From: Plastoroseomonas hellenica
Lineage (GTDB): Bacteria > Pseudomonadota > Alphaproteobacteria > Acetobacterales > Acetobacteraceae
Length of the DNA stretch: 64,000 bases
Assembly (NCBI RefSeq): GCF_018129085.1
Contig: NZ_JAAGBB010000015.1
Span: 84,130 to 148,129, forward strand
Direction of reading: 5' to 3'
Under the pieces are notes generated by a model. The model had not been told where the DNA came from. It was given only the letters and a program-made list of their open reading frames with translations, and ran no database searches. Both the position numbers and the translations under genes were made by a program. Of the stretch, positions 41,157-48,943 are shown one piece after another (the first letter of the stretch is position 1; the number at the start of each line of letters is the position of its first letter).

Positions 41157-42186
41157 TGCCGCGCTCGATGTCGCCCTGGTCACGCAGACCGCCGGCTTGG
41201 AAGCGCTGCGGCCGGAATGGGAGCGGCTCTGGCTCCGATCCACCGGGGCGACGCCGTTTCAGTCGCCGGCCTGGCTGATCCCCTGGTGGCGGCACATCGG
41301 AGAAGGGGAGCTTCTGACGCTCGCCTTGCGGGCGCATGGTGCCCTGGTGGGGCTGCTGCCGTTCTATGTCTACGCCGCCGATGACGGTAGGCGTCACCTG
41401 TTTCCGCTGGGCATCGGGACGACCGATTATCTGGACGCGCTCGCCAGTCCCGGCAGCGAAGCCGCTGTCATGGCGACCGGGTTCCGGCAGCTTGCGGCGC
41501 TGGCCGACCGCTTCGACATCGCGGAATGGCCGCAGCTCCGGCCCGACGCGACGCTGCTGGAAGCGGCGCCGGCGGATTGGATGTCGCAGGTCGAGTCGGG
41601 CGACATCTGCCCCGCCACGCCGTTGCCGCCGGACCTGGACACCTTGGGTGCCGTGGTGTCCCGCAAGACGCTGCGCGACCTCCGCACTGCCCGCAGGCGG
41701 GCGGCAGAAGCCGGTGCTCTCCGCTGGGAGGATGCGGGCGCGCGGGATCTCGACACCGTCTTCGACGCCCTGCTGCGCCTGCACACCGCGCAATGGGAAA
41801 GGCGGGGGAAAGCCGGGGTTCTGGCTGCGCCAGCGGTCCAGGCGGCGCACCGGGCGGCTCTGCCGGAGCTCCTGCGGGCCGGCCTGCTGCGCCTCCAGGC
41901 GCTGCATCTGGATGACGCGATCGTGGCCGTGCTCTACGCCCTCATCGATCCGCCGCAGCGTCCGGCGCGGCGGGTCTATCTCTATATCAGCGGCTTCGAT
42001 CCCACGCTCGACCGGCTCAGCCCAGGCATGCTGCTGGTCGGCCACGCCATCGAGCAAGCCGTGAGCGAAGGCTTCGCCGCCCTCGATTTCCTGCGCGGGC
42101 AGGAACGCTACAAGTATTTCTGGGGCGCGGAGGACGAGCCGACCTTCCGCCGGACCCTTCGGCCGCCGGCGGGAGTGGGATCATGA
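41140..42186 (+). CDS. GNAT/CelD-type acyltransferase (BcsL-like)
   Basis: A 348-residue protein with the two-lobe GNAT architecture of the CelD/BcsL family, found in cellulose and exopolysaccharide loci. The N-terminal part has LRPEWERLWLRSTGATPFQS. The C-terminal lobe has the acceptor segment RVYLYISGFDPTLDRLSPGM and FLRGQERYKYFWG. It probably transfers an acyl group to an amino or hydroxyl sugar, for example after PIG-L deacetylation. The start at 41140 lies inside the previous gene. Confidence 0.82.
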   Translation: MLSSPDAALDVALVTQTAGLEALRPEWERLWLRSTGATPFQSPAWLIPWWRHIGEGELLTLALRAHGALVGLLPFYVYAADDGRRHLFPLGIGTTDYLDALASPGSEAAVMATGFRQLAALADRFDIAEWPQLRPDATLLEAAPADWMSQVESGDICPATPLPPDLDTLGAVVSRKTLRDLRTARRRAAEAGALRWEDAGARDLDTVFDALLRLHTAQWERRGKAGVLAAPAVQAAHRAALPELLRAGLLRLQALHLDDAIVAVLYALIDPPQRPARRVYLYISGFDPTLDRLSPGMLLVGHAIEQAVSEGFAALDFLRGQERYKYFWGAEDEPTFRRTLRPPAGVGS

Positions 42187-43310
42187 CGCGCTGCCTCCTC
42201 CTCGTGCTGGACAGCGTCGGCGTCGGTGCCGCGCCGGATGCGGCGGATTACGGGGATGAAGGTGCGGATACGCTCGGCCATATCATCGCGCGCACCGGCC
42301 TCCGCCTGCCGACCCTCTGGTCGCTCGGTCTCGGCCGCATCCTCGGCGAGGACGGGAAGGATGCGCCGCGCGCCAGCTATGGGCGCATGCGCGAACGCTC
42401 CACCGGGAAGGACAGCACCACCGGCCATTGGGAGATCGCCGGCATCGTGCTGGAGCAGCCCTTCGCGGTATTCGAACGCTTTCCCGACCCGCTCATGCAG
42501 GCGATCGAGGACGAGACCGGCCTGCGCTTCCTCGGCAACCGTCCAGCCAGCGGCACCCGGATCATCGACGAGCTCGGCGAGCAGCACATGCGGACCGGGG
42601 AACCGATCCTCTACACCTCGGCCGACTCTGTCCTGCAGATCGCGGCGCATGAGGCGGTCATCCCGATCGAGCGGCTCTACGCGGTCTGCGAAGCGGCCCG
42701 CCGCCACGCCGATGCCTGGCGCATCGGCCGGGTGATCGCCCGGCCCTTCATCGGCACCCCCGGTGCCTTCACCCGCACGGAACGGCGGCATGATTTCTCG
42801 ATGCGGCCGCCGCCCACGGTGCTGGATGCGATCAGCGAAGCCGGCATCGCGGTGCAAGCCGTCGGCAAGGTCGCCGACCTCTTTGCCGGGCAGGGCATCA
42901 CCGACGCGCACCCGACCGGCAGCAATGCCGAAGGGATGCGGGTGACCGAAGCGCTGTGGCGACAGGCGGAGGCCGGCCTGGTCTTCACCAACCTGGTCGA
43001 TTTCGACACGCTCTACGGCCACCGGCGCGACGTTGCCGGCTATGCCGCGGCGCTGGCGGAACTCGATGCCTGGCTCGGCACCCTGCTGCCGCAGTGCCGC
43101 GCCGATGACGTCGTCATCATCACTGCCGATCACGGCAATGATCCGACCCATCACGGCACCGATCACACGCGGGAGGAGGTGCCGCTGCTGGTGCTGCATG
43201 GCGGCCGCGCCGCACCGCTCGGCACACGCGACGGCTTCGCTGACGTGGCGGCTTCACTTGCGGTGGCTTTCGGCATCGCGCCCTGGCGCCGCGGCCATCC
43301 CTTCCTATGA
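42183..43310 (+). CDS. deoB: Phosphopentomutase
   Basis: A 375-residue alkaline-phosphatase-superfamily mutase with DeoB motifs: LVLDSVGVGAAPDAADYGDE near the start (metal Asp), TGKDSTTGHWEI at the phosphoacceptor region, the DFDTLYGHRRD segment and the late metal site TADHGNDPTHHGTDHTREE. At the acceptor position a Ser stands where characterised enzymes usually have Thr (GKDT). It interconverts ribose-1- and ribose-5-phosphate. Its place in a glycan operon suggests pentose supply rather than nucleoside salvage; no nucleoside genes are nearby. Confidence 0.92.
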   Translation: MTRCLLLVLDSVGVGAAPDAADYGDEGADTLGHIIARTGLRLPTLWSLGLGRILGEDGKDAPRASYGRMRERSTGKDSTTGHWEIAGIVLEQPFAVFERFPDPLMQAIEDETGLRFLGNRPASGTRIIDELGEQHMRTGEPILYTSADSVLQIAAHEAVIPIERLYAVCEAARRHADAWRIGRVIARPFIGTPGAFTRTERRHDFSMRPPPTVLDAISEAGIAVQAVGKVADLFAGQGITDAHPTGSNAEGMRVTEALWRQAEAGLVFTNLVDFDTLYGHRRDVAGYAAALAELDAWLGTLLPQCRADDVVIITADHGNDPTHHGTDHTREEVPLLVLHGGRAAPLGTRDGFADVAASLAVAFGIAPWRRGHPFL

Positions 43311-44209
43311 CGCCGGGCCGGACCGGATGGCCGGATACGGCGCAGCGCGCCGTCGAGGATTTCGTGGCGGGCGGAATATCGGCGCCGGTCGCGCTGATGC
43401 GCCTTGCGCTGACCGGCCTGCCTGTGGAGGCGATCATCGCCGCGCTGGAGGCGGAGGGGCGGCTGGCGCCGCTGCTGGCGGTTGCACGGCAGCGGCGCGC
43501 CGGCCTACGGCGATTGGAGGCCATGGTGCGAAGCGGCGCCGCGCATGGCGCCGAGCCTTCGCCGGAGGCCGCCGTTATGGCGAACCGCGCCATGTTCGAT
43601 CGCCTGGTGCAAGTGAGCCCGGAGGCGAGCGTCGCCGCCTATTCCCTCGGCGACCCGGCGCTGCTCGATGCCGCGACCGGCGAGGTCGTCGCGTGGTTGC
43701 GCGGCCTGGGGCTGCTGGAATGCCGGCCGCGCATCCTGGATCTCGGCTGCGGCATCGGCCGCATTGCCAAGGCCTTGGCGCCGCATGCCAGCCGCGTGCT
43801 CGGCCTCGACGTTTCGCCCGGCATGATCGACGCGGCGCGGGCGCGCTGCCAGGACACGCCCGGCCTCGATTTCGCGCTGACCTCCGGCCATGATCTGGAG
43901 GGGCTGGAGGCGGCCGGCTTTGATCTGGTGCTGGCGGTCGACGTCTTCCCCTATCTCCTCCAGGCTGGCCGCGCGCTCGCGGACCGCCATGTCCGCGATG
44001 CCGGCCGGCTGCTGCGGCCGGGCGGCAGCCTGGTGATCCTGAATTTCAGCTATCGCGGGATCGAGGAGGACCGGGCCGATCTGCCCGACATCGCGGAGCG
44101 GCATGGCTTCGCATTGCTGCGCAATGGCACGCGTGAGTTCCCGCTCTGGGACGCCCATGCCTTCTGGCTGCGCCGAGCGACGGTGGAGGCAAGCCCAACG
44201 GCGCCGTGA
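43307..44209 (+). CDS. SAM-dependent methyltransferase
   Basis: A 300-residue protein. Residues 1-130 are a helical region not recognised. The class I methyltransferase domain follows with ILDLGCGIGRIAKAL, LGLDVSPGMIDAAR and GRLLRPGGSLVILNFSY. It is the last gene of glycan unit II, coupled by a 4-bp overlap to deoB. It could methylate a sugar or a small intermediate; the N-terminal part may provide specificity. Confidence 0.82.
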   Translation: MTPGRTGWPDTAQRAVEDFVAGGISAPVALMRLALTGLPVEAIIAALEAEGRLAPLLAVARQRRAGLRRLEAMVRSGAAHGAEPSPEAAVMANRAMFDRLVQVSPEASVAAYSLGDPALLDAATGEVVAWLRGLGLLECRPRILDLGCGIGRIAKALAPHASRVLGLDVSPGMIDAARARCQDTPGLDFALTSGHDLEGLEAAGFDLVLAVDVFPYLLQAGRALADRHVRDAGRLLRPGGSLVILNFSYRGIEEDRADLPDIAERHGFALLRNGTREFPLWDAHAFWLRRATVEASPTAP

Positions 44210-44221
44210 CCCCCGCTGCCG

Positions 44222-44246
44222 TGAACTCCGGCCGAGCCCGGACGTT
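44222..44246 (+). promoter_or_regulatory. EcfG-type promoter, near consensus
   Basis: TGAAC, 16 bases, then CGTT lies 54 bases before the PRC-barrel gene at 44301. One mismatch to the consensus; it is the same variant as at 37160-37184. Confidence 0.38.
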
Positions 44247-44300
44247 TGTGAGACAGCCCATCCGGGCTAGCCGGACGGGCACCCTCGCGGAGGACCTCCC

Positions 44301-44798
44301 ATGCGACGCCATGTCCTTGCCAGCTTCGCCTTCGCTGCCGGCGCCATGCTGCTGCCGGGCAGCATCCTCGCTCAGGGCCAACCCGCCAATCCGGGCGCGC
44401 GCCCGACGCCGATGCCCCCCACCGAGCCCGGCAGCAGCACGCCGGCGCCGGTGCGGCCCTCGCCGGAAGCCACCAGCCCGGGGGCGCCGCGCGCGGCTTC
44501 CGCACCCGCAAGCCAGGGCCTCGAAGGGCAGCGCGCCAGCGCGCTGATCGGCTCCAACGTCTACAATGACGGCAACGACAGCATCGGCAGCGTGCGCGAT
44601 CTGCTGCTGGCGCCGCAGGGCGGCCAGATGACGGCCGTTCTGTCCGTCGGCGGCTTCCTCGGCATCGGCAGCAAGGATGTCGCGGTGCCGTTCACCGAGC
44701 TGCGCTGGAATGCCGAGCGGGAGCGCTGGGTGTTGCCGGGTGCGACGGCGGAGAACCTGCGGGCCCGGCCGGAATTCAACTTCCGCAACACCCGCTGA
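44301..44798 (+). CDS. Exported PRC-barrel domain protein
   Basis: A 165-residue protein with a signal peptide (MRRHVLASFAFAAGAMLLPG, cleavage after LAQ), a Pro/Ser-rich linker of about 55 residues and a PRC-barrel domain (LIGSNVYNDGNDSIGSVRDL and then AVLSVGGFLGIGSKDVAVPF). Proteins of this layout are common in rhizobia and acetic-acid-type bacteria and are often stress-induced; the role is unknown. A GAGGACC site precedes the ATG, and a candidate EcfG promoter lies upstream. Confidence 0.85.
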   Translation: MRRHVLASFAFAAGAMLLPGSILAQGQPANPGARPTPMPPTEPGSSTPAPVRPSPEATSPGAPRAASAPASQGLEGQRASALIGSNVYNDGNDSIGSVRDLLLAPQGGQMTAVLSVGGFLGIGSKDVAVPFTELRWNAERERWVLPGATAENLRARPEFNFRNTR

Positions 44799-44935
44799 CA
44801 CCGAAGCCCGGCAGCGCATCAGTCGCCGCGGTGCCTGACAGCGGGTCGCGCGGGAGAAGACGTCGCGGATCGAGGGCGGACTGAGCCACCGTTCTTCGGT
44901 CACGCTGCGCCGGCAACGGTGCCCGATCAGGCGGC

Positions 44936-44967
44936 GCCGGCTTCTGAACAAGCCGGCACCTCCTTTT
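44936..44967 (+). terminator. Rho-independent-like terminator
   Basis: GCCGGCTT, a 6-base loop and AAGCCGGC form a perfect 8-bp stem, followed by ACCTCCTTTT. It lies between the convergent PRC-barrel and response regulator genes and would end rightward transcripts. Confidence 0.5.
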
Positions 44968-45340
44968 AGCGACGCCCCCATTGGCTGAGAAGATTGATGA
45001 TCGCGGATTCCGCGACCGGCTTCTCGATATAGGGCACGTCGCGAAATTCGGGGGCTATGGCACTCCGGTCGTAGCCCGTCACCAACGCGAAGGGGGTGCC
45101 GCGGGATCGCAGCACGGCGGCGACCTCGTAGATCGGCTGGCCGTTCACGTTCACATCCAGCAGCGCCAGATCCGGAAAAGTCGCCTCGAGCGTCGTCAAG
45201 GCCGCGGGTACTCGTGGCAGCGGGCCGATGACGCTGCCGCCCAGACGCTCGACGATGGCCCGCAATTCCTCGGCGATCAAATACTGATCCTCGACGATGA
45301 GGACGGTGCGGCCTCCCAACGGTGCATCGGCAGCGGTCAT
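44966..45340 (-). CDS. Single-domain response regulator
   Basis: A 124-residue receiver domain with no output domain. Acidic residues are in VLIVEDQ, the phospho-acceptor Asp62 is in ALLDVNV, and Lys107 is in YIEKP. The layout resembles stand-alone receivers paired with HWE kinases. It lies directly downstream of the hybrid kinase on the same strand, 24 bases away, and is its likely partner. The ATG at 45340 is preceded by CAGGAG; a TTG two codons upstream is an alternative. Confidence 0.88.
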   Translation of the reverse strand: MTAADAPLGGRTVLIVEDQYLIAEELRAIVERLGGSVIGPLPRVPAALTTLEATFPDLALLDVNVNGQPIYEVAAVLRSRGTPFALVTGYDRSAIAPEFRDVPYIEKPVAESAIINLLSQWGRR

Positions 45341-45364
45341 CGGCAATCTCCTGCGCGGGCGCTG

Positions 45365-48300
45365 TCAGCCGCGGTTCGGATTGAGCGCGAGCACATGCTG
45401 GCTGAGCGGCAGTTCCACCCGGCAGCGGGCGCCACCCGGAGGAAATTCCAAGGATGTGACGGCCGCGAGGTCGTAGGTGAGGCCGCGTTCGATGAGGCTC
45501 CGGCCGAAGCCTGACCGCGCCGGCTGCTTCGCCGGCAGCCGCATACCGTGCTCCTGCCATTCGAGGACCAGCCGCTCACCGCCGCCGCTGTTCACGATCT
45601 GCCAGCGGATGGCGAGCCGCCCTTTCCCATTCGACAGTGCCCCGTACTTCACGGCATTCGTCGCCAGTTCATGGATCGCGAGCGCCAGGGCCTCGGCCGC
45701 CTTGTCCTTCAACAGGATGGCAGGCCCGTCGATCTCGACCTGGCCATCCTCATGGCCGGGAATGGCCATCAGCTCATCCCGCATCAGCTCGTGCAGGGTC
45801 AGGCCCTCCGCCCCGCGGTTGGCGAGCAGCCCCTGGGCGCGAGCCAGCGCGTCGATCCTGCCGAAGAAGCGCGCACTGAATTCAGGGAGGGATTCTGAGC
45901 TCTCGACCGACCGAGCCGTGATGGAGCGCACGACCGCGAGGATGTTCTTCACGCGGTGCTGCAGCTCGGAGACCAGCAGGGCCTGCTGTGCCTCCGCCTT
46001 CCGCCGGTCGTCCACGTCCTGAAGCACGCCCATGAGGTGTCCCTCCGAGCGTGCGCCGGTGATGCGAACCCAGACCTCACCGCCGGCGACCAGCATGCGG
46101 ACCTCGGCATCCAGCATGTCGCCTGCCTTGGCCCGTTCGAAGGCCCCCGCCAGCGTTTCCCGGTCCTCTGCATGGGCGGCCGCGACCAGGGTGGTGAGCG
46201 TTGGGAACGGCGGGAACCGGAACGCCTTGTCGAACCCGTCCGAATGGGTGAAGCGCCCGGTCCCGACGTCCATCTCCCAGGTCGCGAGCCGGGCGGCCAG
46301 GGTCGCGAGGCGCGCGCGCTGCTCGGCCGCGAGCAGCGCAGCCTGGGCACGCGCCGTGGCCGTGATGTCGAGGAAGGTCAGCACTGCGCCGGCGATGAAA
46401 TTGTCGACGCTGCGATAGGGCAGCACCCGGACCAGGTAGTGCCTGCCGCCGGGCGCCCCGATCTCACGCTCGATCGTCGTCAGTGTCCGGAGCACGCGGT
46501 GGAGGTCCTCCGCCATATCCGGATAGGGCACGCGCGCGGCGATATGAGTGATCGGGCGGCCCAAATCGCTTTCGATCAGATGGAACACCTCCGACATGCT
46601 CGGCGTGAAGTTCTTCACCCGCAAATCATTGTCGAGGAAGAGGGTCGCGATCTGCGTCGATTCGAGCAGGTTCTTCAGGTCGCTATTGGTCCGTGCCAGC
46701 TCGCCGACGCGGTGCGCCAGCTCGCCATTGACCGTCTGCAGCTCCTCATTGACCGACTGCAGCTCCTCCTTCGAGGTCTCCAGCTCCTCGTTGGCGCTTT
46801 GCAGCTCCTCGTTGATCGACTGGTATTCCTCATTGGAGGATTTCAGTTCCTCGTTGGTGCTTTCCAGCTCCTCGATCGTGGTCTGCAGCCGCTCCTTGGT
46901 GAGACGCAGCTCCGCTTCCAACCGCTGCACAAGCTCATCGCGCAGCACCGCCGGATCGCGCGGGGCATCTTCACGATCTGCAGCGTGATCGGGGCCGTAG
47001 TCGTGGAACAGCACGACGAAATGCAGCGGGTCCTGTGGGCTCTCCGTCAACGGCTCCACGGTCAGGCCGACCCGACGGGCCTCACCATCCATGCCCATGC
47101 GCAGCGGCAGGACGCGCATGGGTTTGCGCTCCGTCGCCGTCTTGTGCAGCGCCGCGCGCAGGTCGAGGCGGAGGTCGCGATGCACGAGGTTCAGCAGGTT
47201 CAGGTTCGCCGCCCCGTTGCTCGGATCCAGAAAGGGGCCCGTGCGGCCGGAGAAGTTGAGGACCATCAGGTCCTCGTCGGTGATCACATAGGCGGGTGCA
47301 TAGCGTTCCACCAGACGCTCGGCGCGCTTGCCCAGTGTGCCACTCGGCGCCAGGCGCTGCGGAGCCGCCGCATCGATTGTGGTGCGCAGGGCGTCCGATC
47401 GCGCGCTGAGCGGGAATTCCGGCAGCACCCGCATGGTGGTTTCCTGCCGGCGGAAGATGCGATGCTTCCGGTCCGCAGGCTGGAACAGCTTCGTGTGGCG
47501 GGTGACGTTCTCGGAAGGGCCGAGGAAGAGATAGCCACCCGGCCGCAACGAGAAATGGAACAGTGGAATGACGCGGTCCTGCAGGTCGCCGTTCAGGTAG
47601 ATCAGCAGGTTGCGGCAGGACACCAGGTCGATGCGGGAGAAGGGTGCGTCCTTGATGACGTTGTGCGCCGAGAAGATGCACATCTCCCGCAGGTCCTTAT
47701 GGATGGCATAGGTGCCGCCTTCCTTGACGAACCAGCGCGCCAGCCGCTCCGGCGTAAGATCCTTCTCGATGCTCTGCTGGTAGCGGCCGGTCCGCGCCAC
47801 CGACAGCGCGCGGGCGTCGATGTCCGTGGCGAAGATCTGCACATGCGGCGGCGAGTCGAGGTGTCCCAGCGCTTCGCGGATGAGGATCGCCAGCGAATAG
47901 GCTTCCTCGCCCGTCGCGCAGCCCAGCACCCAGACGCGCAGCGTATCGCCCGCCCTCTTGCCCTTAAGCAATTCGGGGATGACACGCTGCCGCAGCAGGT
48001 CGAACTCGGCCGGGTCGCGGAAGAACTGCGTGACCCCGATCAGCAGGTCCTGGAACAGGTTCTGCGTCTCTTCGGGCTCGGCCCGCAACCGCTCCACGTA
48101 AGCATCCAATTCCCTGATCCGCAGCACATGCATCCGGCGCTGAATGCGGCGCAGGAAGGTATTCGCCTTGTAGCCGTGAAAATCATGTCCGGTCAGATTG
48201 CGCAGGATGGTGGCGATCGCGGGCAGCCGGCTTTCGCCGTCCCGCAGGATGCTGGCGGCGTCGGACCTTTCGTCCAGCTCCCGCAGATGGGCGATCAGGG

Positions 48301-48892
48301 TGGTGAGGCGCTCGGGGAATTCGGCGAGCGGCAGGCTCATATCGGCCATCCCCGCCGCACCGGCAGGCTGACCTTGTCCGGCCGCAGGCTCCCTCGGCGC
48401 CTCGGCCAGGGCCAGGCCTCCGCAGGCTTTCAGATGCGCGATCCCGAGGCTGCCGGCATCGGTCACCCCGGCCAGGATGATGCCGACCGCGGCCTCCCCC
48501 TGCTGTTCGGCGAGCGAGATCAGGAAAGTGTCGATGGTTCCCCGATGGCCGGCCTGCTGCTCGGGCGGGCGCACGCGTAGCCGCCCGCCCTCGAAGCTGG
48601 TCATCGTGCCGATCGGCGCCACGTAGACGCGGTCCGGTTCCAGCGGCTCGCCATCCTCCGCCGTCACCGCGGGCGGTCTGCCATCGCTGTTGAGCGCCTT
48701 CCGCAGCGCCTCGGTGTCGATCGCGTCCTTGGATTCGGAAACGATGACGAGGGCGGCGCCGGTGATCCTGGGCAGGGACGCGAGAAGCTGCACCAGCGAC
48801 TGGAAGTCGGAGGCCGCGACGCCCACCCCGACAACCGCGACGAGGCTGGGTTTGGCTTCGGAAAAGCCGACGGCGCGCTCCTGATCGTTCAA
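45365..48892 (-). CDS. CheB-CheR-PAS-HWE histidine kinase hybrid
   Basis: A 1175-residue multidomain sensor. Residues 1-170 are a CheB-like domain whose catalytic Ser, His and Asp positions read Ala, Glu and Ala. Residues about 205-470 are a CheR methyltransferase with intact QFFRDP and GCATGEEAYSLAI motifs. A coiled coil of repeated EELxSxNEEL units spans about 655-720. Two PAS domains follow (about 737-837 and 854-964). The HWE/HisKA_2 kinase has LLVSELQHRVKNILAVVRSI near 975 and HELATNAVKYGALS. No membrane segment is present, so it senses from the cytoplasm. It is in an operon with cheB and a receiver gene. Confidence 0.93.
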   Translation of the reverse strand: MNDQERAVGFSEAKPSLVAVVGVGVAASDFQSLVQLLASLPRITGAALVIVSESKDAIDTEALRKALNSDGRPPAVTAEDGEPLEPDRVYVAPIGTMTSFEGGRLRVRPPEQQAGHRGTIDTFLISLAEQQGEAAVGIILAGVTDAGSLGIAHLKACGGLALAEAPREPAAGQGQPAGAAGMADMSLPLAEFPERLTTLIAHLRELDERSDAASILRDGESRLPAIATILRNLTGHDFHGYKANTFLRRIQRRMHVLRIRELDAYVERLRAEPEETQNLFQDLLIGVTQFFRDPAEFDLLRQRVIPELLKGKRAGDTLRVWVLGCATGEEAYSLAILIREALGHLDSPPHVQIFATDIDARALSVARTGRYQQSIEKDLTPERLARWFVKEGGTYAIHKDLREMCIFSAHNVIKDAPFSRIDLVSCRNLLIYLNGDLQDRVIPLFHFSLRPGGYLFLGPSENVTRHTKLFQPADRKHRIFRRQETTMRVLPEFPLSARSDALRTTIDAAAPQRLAPSGTLGKRAERLVERYAPAYVITDEDLMVLNFSGRTGPFLDPSNGAANLNLLNLVHRDLRLDLRAALHKTATERKPMRVLPLRMGMDGEARRVGLTVEPLTESPQDPLHFVVLFHDYGPDHAADREDAPRDPAVLRDELVQRLEAELRLTKERLQTTIEELESTNEELKSSNEEYQSINEELQSANEELETSKEELQSVNEELQTVNGELAHRVGELARTNSDLKNLLESTQIATLFLDNDLRVKNFTPSMSEVFHLIESDLGRPITHIAARVPYPDMAEDLHRVLRTLTTIEREIGAPGGRHYLVRVLPYRSVDNFIAGAVLTFLDITATARAQAALLAAEQRARLATLAARLATWEMDVGTGRFTHSDGFDKAFRFPPFPTLTTLVAAAHAEDRETLAGAFERAKAGDMLDAEVRMLVAGGEVWVRITGARSEGHLMGVLQDVDDRRKAEAQQALLVSELQHRVKNILAVVRSITARSVESSESLPEFSARFFGRIDALARAQGLLANRGAEGLTLHELMRDELMAIPGHEDGQVEIDGPAILLKDKAAEALALAIHELATNAVKYGALSNGKGRLAIRWQIVNSGGGERLVLEWQEHGMRLPAKQPARSGFGRSLIERGLTYDLAAVTSLEFPPGGARCRVELPLSQHVLALNPNRG

Positions 48893-48943
48893 GACGCTCG
48901 CTCCTTGGATCCTGGTGCAGCTTACATGCGAAGCGGGAGGGCT

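Noticed and set aside
29305..43310. A true mycothiol pathway
   Set aside because: No MshC-like cysteine ligase is present, and mycothiol is an actinobacterial thiol; only the logic of the first steps is similar.
25448..44209. The locus as an O-antigen or capsule cluster
   Set aside because: No Wzx, Wzy, Wzz, ABC exporter or initiating phosphoglycosyltransferase gene is present. Flanking genes outside the window could change this view.
45956..48580. An 874-codon open frame antisense to the hybrid kinase
   Set aside because: The regular LQLL repeats seen in it are only the reverse of the coiled-coil repeat in the kinase.
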